A stretch of DNA of 64,000 bases from positions 48,610,967 through 48,674,966 of the forward strand of contig NC_012870.2 of assembly GCF_000003195.3 (NCBI RefSeq). Direction: 5' to 3'. Below are positions 22,483 through 33,322 of the stretch, piece after piece (position 1 is the first letter of the stretch; the number at the start of each line of letters is the position of its first letter). This DNA comes from Sorghum bicolor. Its lineage: Eukaryota; Streptophyta; Magnoliopsida; Poales; Poaceae. The notes under the pieces were generated by a model, which made no database searches, was not told the DNA's origin, and was given only the letters and a program-made list of their open reading frames with translations. The translations under genes were made by a program, and so were the position numbers.

Positions 22483-22726
22483 GGCCTTGTTTACTTCCAA
22501 AATTTTTTTTGCAGAATATGAACAGTAGCACTTTCGTTTGTATTTGACAAATATTGTCCAATCATGGACTAACTAGGCTCAAAAGATTCGACACGCAAAT
22601 TACAGGTAAACTGTAATTAATTATTTTTTATCTATATTTAGTGCTCCATGCATGTGCCACAAGCCCACAAGATTCGATGTGATGGGGAATATGAAAAATT
22701 TTGCAAAATATTTTGGGAACAAGGCC
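22483..22726. mobile_element. MITE-like insert in element D
   Basis: About 245 bp bounded by GGCCTTGTTTACTTCC on the left and GGGAACAAGGCC on the right (inverted GGCCTTGTT), with the internal phrase GACAAATATTGTCCAATCATGGACTA. This GGCCTTGTTTA-type element is very common in grasses. A target duplication is uncertain (TCG left, TCA right). Confidence 0.65.
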
Positions 22727-23290
22727 TCAGACTTGCGGAAGCCCAAATCCGGCAAGGAAAAATAACACCTCACGCCGTCGCATCGCTCGGTTCATTCGGA
22801 CTTGCGCCTCCCCAACTGCGTCTGCAGCGGTGGAGAGACCCAACCCCAGCCCGACTCCACCTCCCGCCGCCGGCGCAGCGGCCTCCTCCCACGACTTCGT
22901 CGTCAAGAGCAGGGTTCTGGAGGCCGCGTCTCCCTCCGCTCCCCTTCCCCCACCGGAACTCGTCCTCCGAAGCCAGCCATCCTCCCTCTCTCCTACAACT
23001 CCGTGTTGTCAGCACCGGATTCGTTAGGGTTTGGGGTCGGCTGCTCATCCATGGCCACCACCCTGTCCAATCTCGTCCGTCGCCGTTGTTCACCCTCCAC
23101 CAAGTTGTGGTTCAAGCTCGTTAATGGTGGCCAGATCCATGGCCACTCATGTGAGAGGGGCCAGATCCGCAGGTGTTCATGTGAGGTAGACCACATCTAC
23201 CTCGTGCTCGAGTACCTGTACCTCGCCAGCCCCGCTTCTTCCTGCCCGTTGGCATGCACACCAACTTCTATTATTAGGAGGAAATGAGGT
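22727..23290 (+). other. GC-rich, gene-like first-exon region in element D
   Basis: A sharp GC-rich island inside an AT-rich transposon. Several overlapping open frames exist. The best-placed start is ATG 23051 (atccATGGCC), giving a 78-codon frame to 23287 with MATTLSNLVRRRC at its N terminus. Nothing is recognisable. The island resembles the 5' exon and leader of a captured grass gene. I do not claim a protein. Confidence 0.35.
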
Positions 23291-23773
23291 TCTTGAACCA
23301 CTCATATTTATATCCTGCAATTTTTTCTATAATTAGTATGTGTGTACTCTTATTCGGGGGAAATTGCATGGTTGAGGAAGGTTTATGTCTCAGTGAGATT
23401 GGTGTGACAATTTATTCATAATCTAGGGTTTAGATGTGGTTTTATTTGATTTCGAATCAGGTAGCATATCTGTCTTGATTTTATTCCATCAACTGTTGGC
23501 TTCCTTTTGTCAGATGTTTTACTTGTGTACAAAGACTCTGTTCTAGACTGCAGTTAGACTATTAGAGGAACACATCTAATTTAGCTTCACTAGAGTATGA
23601 CCCAGCTAGTGGAGGTACAATGAGAGAAGTCTAGCTGACCCAGATATTTGTCTAACCAAATCTGCATTTCATTATATAAGACTGATGCCCTGTTTTATCA
23701 TTTATAAAATCTTTATCTTATCAAAGTTATAATTTCTATTTAGTTATATTTGTTTTCCTATTTATATTTTTAG

Positions 23774-24194
23774 ACTGGTTTGATAAGGTTAGATTGGGTC
23801 ATAAAGATCCAATTTTATATCCAATGGGTGTTGAAATCTGGGAGAGGTAAGCTTTTTTGTTCTTAGGATGTTCAATTTTTCTTTCATTATGGCATGTTTC
23901 TAGCAGCCTTCTGTGACAAACTAAGGTATTGCTTTCTGTAATAATGTTGCATTGTTGTTGGCCTGCATAGTTTGTAATGGCCCGAGCGCCTAATTGATCG
24001 ATGCACCTTGATTTAGAATAGCTTGGGGTTGTTGGACTGATAGGAGGAAGCAGGAAGTGTTTCTGTAGTTGCAGATTGAAGCTTTACGTGTGCACACGTG
24101 TTGCTTTAACTTCTGAGTTTACATAGATTTGATGCAAGCACTAGTGTTAACCCAACAAGAACTGCAGCGGCACAGCCTGCACAATCTCACGAAG
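23774..24194 (+). pseudogene. Two gene-like exons in element D joined in frame
   Basis: Exon 23774-23846 is bounded by TTTTTAG and GGTAAGC. It reads WFDKVRLGHKDPILYPMGVE and then IWER. Exon 24127-24194 is bounded by ACATAG and GGTGAAG and reads FDASTSVNPTRTAAAQPAQS. Splicing the two keeps a single open frame across the junction (GAG AG|A TTT). That is unlikely by chance and supports a captured, once-spliced host gene. The protein is not recognised. A later stretch at about 25527-25590 after TTTTTGCAG may be a last exon. Confidence 0.45.
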
Positions 24195-26018
24195 GTGAAG
24201 AACCCTATTTTTTTCCTGTAACTGTTGCCATACTTTGTGCACTAGCAGATGTTCTTTTTGAAGTTAATTGTTACGTTCCTGAAACCATTCATGGATTAGT
24301 AGTTCAACTAAAATGCATAACACTCCATTTAGTTTATGTTCTTTTGGTCTAGCTCTGAATTTCTTTGTCTTAGTGCTTCAATACATGATGCAACAACTAG
24401 GCTTGGAAGATTGCTTTGCACTGGATGCTTAATAGTAGTTGGATACTGTTAGGATTAAGTCATTGCTTTTAGTTGCTCTACCTGGACTGAAGCCAGGTAT
24501 TCAGTTTTTAGACATGCTGCATACAAGTTTCTAGTATATTGAGCATCCTCGACTGTACTATGAAAATGCCTATTCGTACCTACTAGCTAACCATATATTT
24601 TTCTGCCTTTTTTTCTTAGTTCATTGGTGAAGAACATTTCAAATAGCAATACAACATAATTGTTCATTAGAACCTTCGTAACTTCTGTTGTGCTTGCCTG
24701 CAGCGTATTGCAAAGGTACTTTCCCTCTGCCTGCTATGGCCTATACAAATGCCATGATTATTTGGTTTCAAAAACAACGCCATTTTATGGTTTCCATTTT
24801 TTGTCAATGCTTTTAGCATCCCCTAGGTCCAGTTCCTTTTTTAAAATCTTCATGCAGTGTTTCTAAATTTTTAATCCTAATTCTGTTTGAGGAAATGCTG
24901 TTGTCACTGCAAAAAAATATGATGATAAATACTTGGATGAGATCCAATCTAACATAACAAGTTGCATTATTATATATTAATACCACTTAGCATTACATAA
25001 ATAAAGATATGATGATAAATATACTCATCACATATGCAACTTCTAAATAAGTGGATCATTGTACTGTCTATATATGATATACAATGCTAAATTTACAGGT
25101 TCGCCTACAACATTCAACAATTAGATTGTGCTGGAGTTCTATTTTGTCACCTGTGCATTAGTGGCTGCACAATCTACTAATGGTAAGCTCATGACCGCTA
25201 TAGAGTTGGGAACTGTGAATCTGAGAGATCTGACTGTTTTACCTAATAGTGGTTGTTTCAGATATATGAATTTATTAGCAACCTTTGTTTCTTTGATATT
25301 TATTTACATGGCATCTTGTAGGTTCTTGCTCTTTGTGATTTATGTTATTAGCTGTAACCTCTGTAGTGCCTGAGTATTTCTTTTTGTTTTAATAGTGCTT
25401 ATGTTATATGGTTAATTAACAAGTAGCTATGGCAATCTTCTTATTTAGCATGGCTTGAGCATTTATTTTTGTTGTGATAGTCCTTTTGTGTGCTTAGGCT
25501 GGGAAATTGATTATAATTTTTGCAGGTAGAATGCCTTCTTGGCCATCAATCAGAGTGTCCAGCTATTTGCCAAGACCGGGAATTGGAGAAGTAACTTGAG
25601 CTAGTCCTTATTCTAAAACCATGTCATGTGAAAGTCTATGTTAGCTATTTAGCAATATTCATAGATATATACATGTTACTTTGCAATAATAAGTATTGTG
25701 CATCAAGAAAAAACCAGAGAGGAGTTACCTCATGTACTGTTAGAAATCTGCAGGCCACTGCCCATGTACTGTTAGAGATCTTTTAGGTCACACTGCTCCT
25801 TGTGCAAGATACTTTATAGCATACTTGTAAATGATTTGATTGTTGGATTGGATGAAACATGTGTATTATGAGATAGATCTGCAGGTGCTACTGCTGCAAC
25901 TGTGTAAAGAATAGGTATAGATATGCAGGTGCTACTGTTGCAGCCTTTTAAAGAATAGGTACTGAACAAACAGGATAGCTGTAGAGAATTTTCTTTTTTT
26001 TGTTTTTTTTCAATTATC
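24195..26018. other. Element D interior, mostly intron-like AT-rich sequence
   Basis: AT-rich sequence with scattered possible splice signals, for example TTGCCTGCAG at 24694-24703 and TTTTTGCAG near 25526. A near-repeat of AGATCTGCAGGTGCTACTG at about 25875-25940 is present. No confident coding frame. Confidence 0.3.
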
Positions 26019-26029
26019 ACTAGTGACGC

Positions 26030-26275
26030 GTTTTGATAAAATGCGTTACTGATGAGATCTGCACCAATGACGCATCTTGGCTGAACGTGTCACTGTAAAT
26101 AGTTATCAGTGACGCGTCTTGGCTGTATGCGTCACTGTTAAGGAGTCATTGGTGACGTGTATAGACTGAACAGGTCACTCATAAAGGCTCATCAGTGACG
26201 CGTATAGACTGAACGGGTCACTCATAAAGGTTCATCAGTGACGCGTTTTGGCTGGACGCGTCACTCTAATGGCTC
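26030..26275. repeat. Subterminal array of TGACGCG dyads in element D
   Basis: About six tandem units with a period near 40-50 bases. Each has the form TGACGCGT, a 10-16 base spacer (often TTGGCTG or ATAGACTGAA), then a GCGTCACT or GGTCACT arm. Such subterminal repeats in CACTA elements are transposase-binding regions (family knowledge). The array lies only near the right end. Confidence 0.6.
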
Positions 26276-26528
26276 TTGGTCTCAGATATTATGACAAATA
26301 ACCAATGTCATACCTTATGACAAAGAATATACAGATGTCATATGATCCATTTATGACAGTGATTTTTTGACATATAGTTTTTTGTCAACTAATTGTCACA
26401 ATTCTTATGTTGTGACATTATTTTCATATGTAATGACATAAATAGAAAGTCAAAAAATCATAGGATCTTGTAGTGAGACCGCTGTCAATGAAATAATTTT
26501 CAAATGAGTCTACCTTAGACAAAGTGGT

Positions 26529-27169
26529 CTAGCCAGATTTCCTTTGTACTCTGCCCACATTTGAACCATACTCATCTTCCATAATTAACAGGTACAAAGG
26601 TCTTGATGTTTCCCCAAGCTGTTGAACACCCTTTCCTACTTTCTTCTTGGCGGGTTGAGCTTTTATAGCTTTGAGTAGTTGGCGTTCATAGTCTAATTTT
26701 GGCGGAGGCTTAAGAGCTTCGCGCCTTTTCCGAGTGTGCTCTTCCACCCTCTTCCTTAGCTGCATTGGCAGTAACAAGAGGTATGGTGGCTCAAGGTTCT
26801 GCTTCGCTTCTATTTCTTTTTTCAAATTTTCAAAGTGTAATTTCACATCTAAAGCAACTGATGCAATTAGCTCCTCTTTATTCCTCTCATAAGACAACTT
26901 TTGGCTAGCTGCTTTTTTACCTGAGGGAGCCTGAGCTTGCTTCTTTGTAGGAGGTGGGACTGAAGCCTTTGGTGTTGTGGCGGACCTCGTCTTACTGAGT
27001 TGAAGCTGTTTCGGTGGTGGTGGCGGGGTCGGTGTGGCCCATGGTGGCGTTGGAGGCCGCGTTGGAGGAGGTGGTGGCGGTGGTGGTGGCGGGGTCAATG
27101 TGTCCGGTTTAGGCATTGGAGAGCGTCGTGGAGGAGATGGGGTTGCAGCCGTGTCCACTAATGCATCTT
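26529..27169 (-). pseudogene. Gene E, 3' half: CACTA-associated protein, Pro-rich
   Basis: An open minus-strand frame of about 210 codons entering from the insertion site of element F at 27169. It starts in a long Pro/Thr-rich tract (several PPPPPP runs), then a Lys/Glu-rich region KLSYERNKEELIASVALDVK and KPPPKLDYERQLLKAIK, and ends KKKVGKGVQQLGETS. The order 'YEK.KEEL...DYER.L...QLGE' matches the C-terminal part of the second ORF of grass CACTA transposons as I remember it. Its other half lies at 54928-56362 on the far side of F. The role is probably transposase-associated DNA binding; this copy is broken. Confidence 0.6.
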
Positions 27170-28384
27170 TGTTGACGGTTCTTAAGCATCAATTTTAATT
27201 ATCAAATAAACAAGAGAAAGGATCAATATGCAAACAACACCTAGAATTAGGGTTTGATCTGACAGAATTCCATGAGTTTTGTTGTTTATCTATTTCTGCA
27301 GGGGGTTATCAGGAAATAGGGAAGAAAGGCCCACATGTCGGGATTACATAGAGATATTAACGCACCGCGCAATTTTCTACCATCTAGAAGACTCCAGAAG
27401 CCACGGAACGAACGGGAAGGCGATCGGGCCCGGGGGCAGGGCGCCCGCCCTCCCCCCTAGGGCACCCGCCCTGGTGTCTCCACCAATCGGAGCCAACTTC
27501 ACGGATCACGCTCCACCGACCTAAAGGATCAAGGATAACCGTTCAATCAATGTCGGTTTGATCCGACGGCCCAAGTTCATTTGAGGGGACTATATAAGAA
27601 GATCCCCTGGCCCCTGGAGGAGAACAAGTTCATCATAGAGTTGAGAGGTGCCCTCGAAGGATAACCTTTCCTCTACATAGACTTAGGGCTTAGCATCCAA
27701 TGTGAGAATATACTAGATCTACTAGATTGAGAGAGATAGAGTGGAGGTGTAGATCGGAGGAAGCCTGGCCTGTCGGTGTCTACTCCGAGGTTGTACCTGT
27801 AGGATCAAGTTCTCCTAACCCGAAGCTTACTCCTAGAATTCTTCACTATTTCGACTTCTAAATACTAGTAAGTTCTTGTTTTATTGTTCTTTGGTTTATG
27901 AGTTTACTTTAATCTCTTCCCGTAGAGTTTAGAGTAATCATCTCTAGCGTAAACGTGGTGTTTGGGCTAGGATACTCATAGATATCCCCTGACTAGCTGG
28001 ACCGTGGTAGTAGCGAGGAACGTGACATTTCCGAGTTACCTTTGTAGCCCATATCCCATTAGCAGGATGGATAGGGTTTATAGGTGCGGGTTGAACATCC
28101 TCTGTGGTGTCTAGATTCCGTGAGCCTCCCCAATAGAACAGTAGATCATCCTTACCAAGGTTAGAACTAGATTACGGTTGTAGTCTTCTCTATACATCGC
28201 TCACATCGACAAACATTCTTTGTAGCCTAAAGGTTAGTAGTAATAGACCGGGTTAGTCAGATGCACTCTTTCTCCTAGTGGTAAAAATATAAATACGATA
28301 CTCAGGATAACATCCCGGGTGAAGTGCTCACCGATATCCGTGCGCTTGCGGATCAATTCCTTATTGCGTTCCCAAATATCAACA
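27170..28384 (+). repeat. Element F 5' LTR
   Basis: 1215 bp. It contains the GC-rich dyad block (about 27437-27472) and a TATATAA box at 27591-27597. It ends CCCAAATATCAACA. The 3' copy differs at a few percent of positions by eye, so F is clearly older than C. Confidence 0.9.
27591..27597 (+). promoter_or_regulatory. TATA box in element F 5' LTR
   Basis: TATATAA in GGGGACTATATAAGAAG. The same box is at 54134-54140 in the 3' LTR and 8380-8386 in element B. It is the likely core promoter of this LTR family. Confidence 0.65.
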
Positions 28385-28392
28385 AGCATTTC

Positions 28393-28410
28393 TAGCGCCG
28401 TTGCCGGGGA
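28393..28410 (+). other. Element F primer-binding site
   Basis: TAGCGCCGTTGCCGGGGA is one base from TGGCGCCGTTGCCGGGGA, the tRNA-Asp-type site used by Athila elements. It starts eight bases after the LTR end. Confidence 0.8.
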
Positions 28411-28518
28411 GAAAGACGGTTTGCTGAGATAACCTTGAGTCTTACTACTAGCTTGTATCTATACTTTTATATTTTCTTATCTTTTATATTCTTTATTTAT
28501 TTTCTTTACTCTTACCTT

Positions 28519-29721
28519 ATGGAAAACCAAGATTCTAAATCGATCTATCAATTCGCAACACCTTCGGAAACTGACCTTTTACCATGAGAGTCATCATAGC
28601 CTATCCAAACATCCCAGTATAGGTTAAGTTCCAGGTTGATTGCCATGATTCAAAACCTATCCTTTTCAAGAAAGGAAGACGAAAACCCTTACCTTCATAT
28701 TAGAGATTTTGAGCAAACATGTGATTGTCTTCGCATTGAAGACATTTCTAATAAAACTTTATGTTGGAAGCTTTTTCGTTTTTCTTTAAGGGGATATGCT
28801 AGACAATGGTATAATCAGAAGGTAAGTCAACAATGAGGTGAATGGGGAGTTTTACGAGCCAACTTTTGTCTAGATTTTTATTCCCTCGACCGTATCGGCG
28901 ACCTTAGACTCGAAGTCCTATCTTTTAAACAAAAAGATAATGAATCTTTGGGAAAATCCTGGAAACATTTTTCTGATCTTTTAGAATCTGGTCCAAACCT
29001 TAATCTTGAAGACCCTGTTCTTTTATTTCACTTTTTTCGAGGTCTTCAGAAAGATCATAAACAAATGCTACATACAATGTCTAGAGGTTCTTTCTTTCGC
29101 ATCCCTACTGATGACGCTAGAGTGATCCTAGATAGAATCCTAGAAGCTGAGATGGATAATACCCTTCATGATGAAACCCACGAAGCCAAAGTAGACACTC
29201 TGCCAAATTCTCCATCTACTTTAGCTATCCCAAGTTTTGAGCCACAAAAGGAAGAAATTCCACCACCTGATTTCATGCTGGATATAGAATCTGATCTTTT
29301 TGCCGATTTTGGAAACATCTCAAACTACCATTCTATTAACAGACCCCAAAATGACCATTTTAGCATTTGTTTGCCAACTGAACATCAATTGAGAGAGCTT
29401 GTCGCGGTCATGAGTAGCGAATGGTTGGAAGAGGCAGAGCTTTCCTCTGATGTGATCCGTTTGGACACACCTCCTATAACTATATGCTGTGCTTATGATT
29501 CTGATCAATTTGATGCTCTCTATAACCCTGTTGTGGGGATCAACATCATGTTTGAATCTTTTGCACTTAAGTTATTTAAAAATTTGGTCTTAACCCCCAC
29601 AACAAAGGTCATAAAGGAATCTTCGGGACGATTAGTCCCCAATCTTGGAATTATAAATGTCCTACCCCTTATGGTAGAAGGCTCCATAGTTCATTTGAAC
29701 TTCTATATCTTTGATACATGA
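28519..29721 (+). pseudogene. Element F gag (three in-frame stops)
   Basis: ATG 28519 opens MENQDSKSIYQFATPSETDL and soon meets TGA. Gag then follows from about 28636 (RKEDENPYLHIRDFEQTCD) with a TGA at 28834-28836 (SQQ-stop-GEWGV), and continues in the same frame through SWKHFSDLLESGPNLNLED and FFRGLQKDHKQMLHTMSRG. The protease-like region reads NPVVGINIMFES where other Athila proteases have D-x-G, so the catalytic Asp is not evident. The frame ends in TGA at 29719-29721 (FDT-stop-EFDMLIG). Capsid and nucleic-acid-binding roles are expected of the family; no CCHC knuckle was seen. At least two of the stops fit a single C-to-T change. Confidence 0.8.
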
Positions 29722-30516
29722 GAATTCGACATGTTGATAGGACAACCTTTTAGAAGACTCCTTTATGAAGGTCATACTGGAAAGCTACACATTTCTTTTG
29801 GAAAAACTTTTAAATTTCCAATAACAATTTCACACTCCTTAAATAATAAGGCCGAGTCATATCTTTTGCCTGATCCTATGGAGGAGGTAAAGGCAACATC
29901 TATAAAGCTTTTAGATGAACCAGACTTAGAAGACAAAGCTCCTTTCTTCATAGAAGAAGAAGCTGAACCATCTGAACCTGAACCCTTAGACGAGTTTGCA
30001 GAAACGCCTAGACCTCCCATAGAGCTTAAAACTTTACCACCCGGTCTTATCTATGCTTTCCTAAACAATAATCCAGAGTTTCCTGTGATCATTAGTGATA
30101 AACTCACTCAGGAGCAAACTCTGCGATTAATGGCCTTTCTTGAGAAACATCACTCAATTTTTGGCTACTCACTCCAAGATCTTACAAGAAACAGTCCTAT
30201 GATTTGTACCCATCGTATTCCGACACATCCTTCTGTTTCACCTTCTCGAGAGCCCCAACGTAGACTTAACAACGCGATGAGAGAGGTAGTTAAAAAGGAA
30301 GTTATAAAGTTACTGCATGCAGGGATTATATATCCTTTGCCGCACAGTGAGTGGGTGAGCCCAGTTCAAGTTGTGCCTAAAAAGGGAGGCATGACTGTTG
30401 TTATGAATGAAAAGAACGAGCTAATTCCGCAACGCACCGTCACAGGGTGGCGGATGTGCATAGACTATAGAAAATTGAACAAAGCCACGAGAAAAGATCA
30501 TTTTCCTTTACCTTTC
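29722..30516 (+). pseudogene. Element F pol, N-terminal part (protease end and RT start)
   Basis: Continues the gag frame after the TGA at 29719: MLIGQPFRRLLYEG (protease end, GQPF), an acidic linker (PFFIEEEAEPSEPEPLDE), then RT start (EVIKLLHAGIIYPLPHSEWV, SPVQVVPKKGG, WRMCIDYRKLNKATRKDHF). The frame is cut at PLPF by element G. Removing G and one copy of CTTTC restores the reading PLPF-IDEML, which proves the two RT halves were contiguous. Confidence 0.88.
30512..30516 (+). repeat. Target-site duplication CTTTC, left copy
   Basis: CTTTC precedes LTR start TGTTGACACC at 30517. The matching copy is 49055-49059, after the inverted LTR end GGTGTCAACA. Confidence 0.9.
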
Positions 30517-31244
30517 TGTTGACACCGTTTTCAGACACGTGTCTTCGGATACGCACCTGGAGTTAATCGAATGTGGATCGGCTGATGGGCCAATGGTGAC
30601 TAGTCCACAGGGAAGTTACCGATGGAGGTTGGTGCCGATGGGAGAACGACAGAATATGACTAAGTTCAAGAAGTAGCAACGACATCATGCTGATGGCTAG
30701 CACTGATGTTTACCGATGACGATGGAAAGCGGTCTGCCGATGATCGTGGAAGAAGATGCAGGGGCTGCCGATTGGCTCATCGCAGTACACCGATCGGTCG
30801 TGGAGGACAGTTTAATGTTTTCCTTAGTCATTAGAGTTCGTTTTGTATACGGGTTCCGTTTGATTTGGAATTTGAGTCCTAGTCGTGTCTGGTTGTAGCT
30901 CTTCGGACAGGGTATAAATGTAGACCCTAGAGCAATGTAATATCTATCTATCAATCAATCAAACACAAGTTTTTACTCATATTCCAGCATCTACTTTTTC
31001 AACGACTTTGTCATATTTTCTTTTTTACTATGAGTTCTTAAGGATTCTTTGAGCCAATCTCGATGAATTCTCGAGTTTCGCGTGATCACCTCTTGGCCGT
31101 GACATCTGGGCGCATCGCTGTTGTCAGGACCAAAGTGTTCAAATTACCACCTTTGTCGATTGTAAGGTCAAATCGGCTGGCACGCCTTAACGTTTGAATT
31201 GGGTATTAGCCCTTTGTGTTTGCAGATCAACTTTTGCACCAACA
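30517..31244 (+). repeat. G1 5' LTR
   Basis: 728 bp from TGTTGACACC to GCACCAACA, nearly the same length as the G2 LTR (729 bp). The internal GGGTATAAATG at about 30908-30918 supplies a TATA-like box. An 85-codon frame on the opposite strand is open in all three LTR copies of G but only reflects LTR identity. Confidence 0.88.
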
Positions 31245-31254
31245 CATCTTTTGG
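31245..31254 (+). other. G1 primer-binding region remnant and deletion junction
   Basis: CATCTTTTGG equals the first ten bases after the G2 5' LTR (minus strand CATCTTTTGGCACGCC). Right after it the sequence jumps into the antisense gene (AAGCGTTGTGC), so gag, pol and the 3' part of the antisense gene are missing. Only GG is shared at the junction. Confidence 0.75.
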
Positions 31255-32163
31255 AAGCGTTGTGCAAAAAGGTTGAATTCAAGGCGCTTATGCATGTGGA
31301 CACTAAGCCACATGTTGATGAACCACCAAGGTCCCCCTAAGTTGCCGATGGGTTGGCCTAGTAGGAGTTTCTTAGCTACCTGATGGAGAAGGTGATAAAC
31401 AGAGCCGAGCAAGTATCGCCCAAGAGGAAATCGGCCACCATTGGCCAGTCTCTCTGTTGCCGATAGATAGACAGAGGTTGGTCCCACCGATCGGCCACAG
31501 AATACAAACTTATCCAGCCACATGCTCAAGAAAATGGCCTGCTCTCTTTCCCCGACAGGTCCTGTTTTTGGTACTTCTGAATATACCCAGACCAACCGCC
31601 GATAGCGCGAGTCTCTACCTTAGAACTGGGCTTATTATCGAACAGATGGCTACTATCGGCAGTTGATATGTCTCAGCCAGTAAGCATGAGTACATCGGCA
31701 AGAGTAGGTGAAGCAGGGCTATGACCGAATACAAAAACGTTGAGTGTGTCTGACCAAAAGTATGAGGCAGCTATCAGCAGTGACTCGTTCCTCTCCAAAT
31801 CGGCAAGGGATAATCTGATGCATTGGTCTAATTTCCGCTCACCCCATTGGACTTCATTTGAATGGCTGACTCTCAGGAACCAGTCTTTCCATCCCTTGGT
31901 AGGACTGGGCCAGGAACGAAAAGCATCTTTCCACAGATCTAGATTTCCTAACGGGCCGAGACATTGGAAGTGAGGTTGATCGGTAGGGATTACGATCTTA
32001 TCGGCCAAATCCAAAAGAGTTTTGAGGATGAAGGAACAAAAAAGGAACAACAAAAAAAAGAAAGGGGTACTCAGTAAAAAGAATCGCAGATGAACAAGAG
32101 TACATCAAAAGTACAGAAAGGAGATGGTAGGCTGACCTCAGGAATGACGAAGTTGATGGCCAT
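31255..32163 (-). pseudogene. G1 antisense plant-mobile-domain gene, 5' half
   Basis: Minus strand ATG at 32163 (MAINFVIPE), then a short intron (32136 to about 32016) and exon 2. Exon 2 reads DLADKIVIPTDQPH, then SWPSPTKGWKDWFLRV, LSLADLERNESLLIAASYFW, LMLTG, WLDKFVFCGRSVGPTSVYLS and LGGPWWFINMWLSVHMHKRL, ending at the deletion junction. This is the plant mobile domain (aminotransferase-like PMD) family. The intron acceptor reads TTTTG|GAT where element J has TTCTAG|GAT, so it is damaged. A gap around 31600-31670 breaks the frame. G1 keeps this gene's promoter side and little else. Confidence 0.72.
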
Positions 32164-32308
32164 TTCTTCCCGAGGAAGAGGAGAGATTGAAGACTTGGAA
32201 GATTGGTGGAGGAGGCCCTTGCTGGAGTTCTTGGAGTTTCCATCAATGCCGCCGCCAGGAAGGTGGATTTGAGGCTGTAGAATGACAAGATGGAGAAAGA
32301 GTACCGGA

Positions 32309-32316
32309 GAAGGAAG
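32309..32316 (-). promoter_or_regulatory. TATA box for the G1 antisense gene
   Basis: The minus strand reads CCTATAAATACTTCC about 150 bases upstream of ATG 32163. The same box and spacing occur in element J (58692-58699). Confidence 0.6.
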
Positions 32317-32703
32317 TATTTATAGGACAAAACAGGTAGGTGCAAATCCGACTTATCTCTTTGCCGTATCCGTGAAATCCGAGGGTGTTCAGGTGGATAT
32401 GTAACTGTTCGCACGATAATCAAGGGATTGCACAGATGCTTTGACAGCAAGCGGTCACGATTTTGAAGATATTTTACTGTGCAAGATCGCCTGGTCGGTC
32501 CATCGGCAGTTTTCTCTAACGGTAATATTGCCGATGAGCGCGTAGTGGGGAGGTTCGGTTCGAGAGGTTGAGAAATTCGAGGAACCTGCAGGAGAATCGG
32601 GCTGAGGTTGTTTTGGTTTCGCGGCTGATTACCAAATTGGGAGAAGTAATTGTGGAAAGGCATCATTACTGAAGAGAATTTTGGAGCATTAATGATTTTA
32701 TAC

Positions 32704-32722
32704 TCTGAAATTGGGGGGCATG
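32704..32722 (+). other. G1 polypurine tract
   Basis: CTGAAATTGGGGGGCATG directly before TGTTGACACC. Element J has the same tract on the minus strand (58294-58310). Confidence 0.8.
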
Positions 32723-33322
32723 TGTTGACACCATTTTCAGACACGTGTCTTTGGATACGCACCTGGAGTTAATCAAATGTGGATCGGCAGATGGGGCAAT
32801 GGTGACTAGTCCACAGGGAAGTTACCGATGGAGGTTAGTGCTGATGGGAGAATGACAGAATATGACTAAGTTCAAGAAGTAGCAACGGGATCGTGCCGAT
32901 GGCTAGCACTGATGGTTACCGATGACGATGGAAAGTGGTCTGCCGATGATCGTGGAAGAAGATGTAGGGGTTGCCGATTGGCTCATCGCAGTACACCGAT
33001 CGGTCGTGGAGGACAGTTTAATGTTTTCCTTAGTCATTAGAGTTTGTTTTGTATAGGGGTTCCGTTTGATTTGGAATTCGAGTCCTAGTCGAGTCTGGTT
33101 GTAGCTCTTCGGACAGGGTATAAATGTAGACCCTAGAGCAATGTAATATCTATCTATCAATCAAACACAAGTTTTTACTCATATTTCAGCATCTACTTTT
33201 TTGACGACTTCGTCATATTTTCTTTTTTTACTATGAGTTCATAAGGATTCTTCGAGCCAATCTCGATGAATTCTCGAGTTCTGCGTGATCGCCTCTTGGC
33301 CGTGACATCCGGGCGCATCGCT
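32723..33322 (+). repeat. G1 3' LTR, truncated
   Basis: Matches 30517-31119, then stops at GGGCGCATCGCT and changes abruptly to G2 antisense-gene sequence. About 125 bp of the LTR end are missing. This is the tail-to-tail junction between G1 and G2. Confidence 0.85.

Larger units (their letters stand above)
22150..26475. mobile_element. Element D: complete non-autonomous CACTA transposon
   Basis: The left end is CACTACAAGAAATGCATGAT; the right end on the reverse strand begins CACTACAAGATCCTATGATT. The next bases TTTTTGAC are shared, giving about 28 bp of terminal inverted repeat. It is flanked by the 3-bp duplication AGA (22147-22149 and 26476-26478) typical of CACTA/En-Spm elements. Both ends carry many TGACAT/ATGTCA words and other subterminal repeats. 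No transposase is present. The 4.3-kb interior holds a MITE-like insert and gene-like exons, so it looks like a gene-carrying non-autonomous element. It sits between element B and gene E. Confidence 0.9.

Noticed and set aside
22802..23287. A 161-codon plus-strand protein in element D
   Set aside because: Low-complexity Arg/Pro/Ser composition in a GC island with several competing frames; at most the region is a captured exon.
26030..26275. CRISPR-like array
   Set aside because: The repeats are short inverted dyads inside CACTA subterminal DNA of a plant genome, without regular unique spacers or cas genes.
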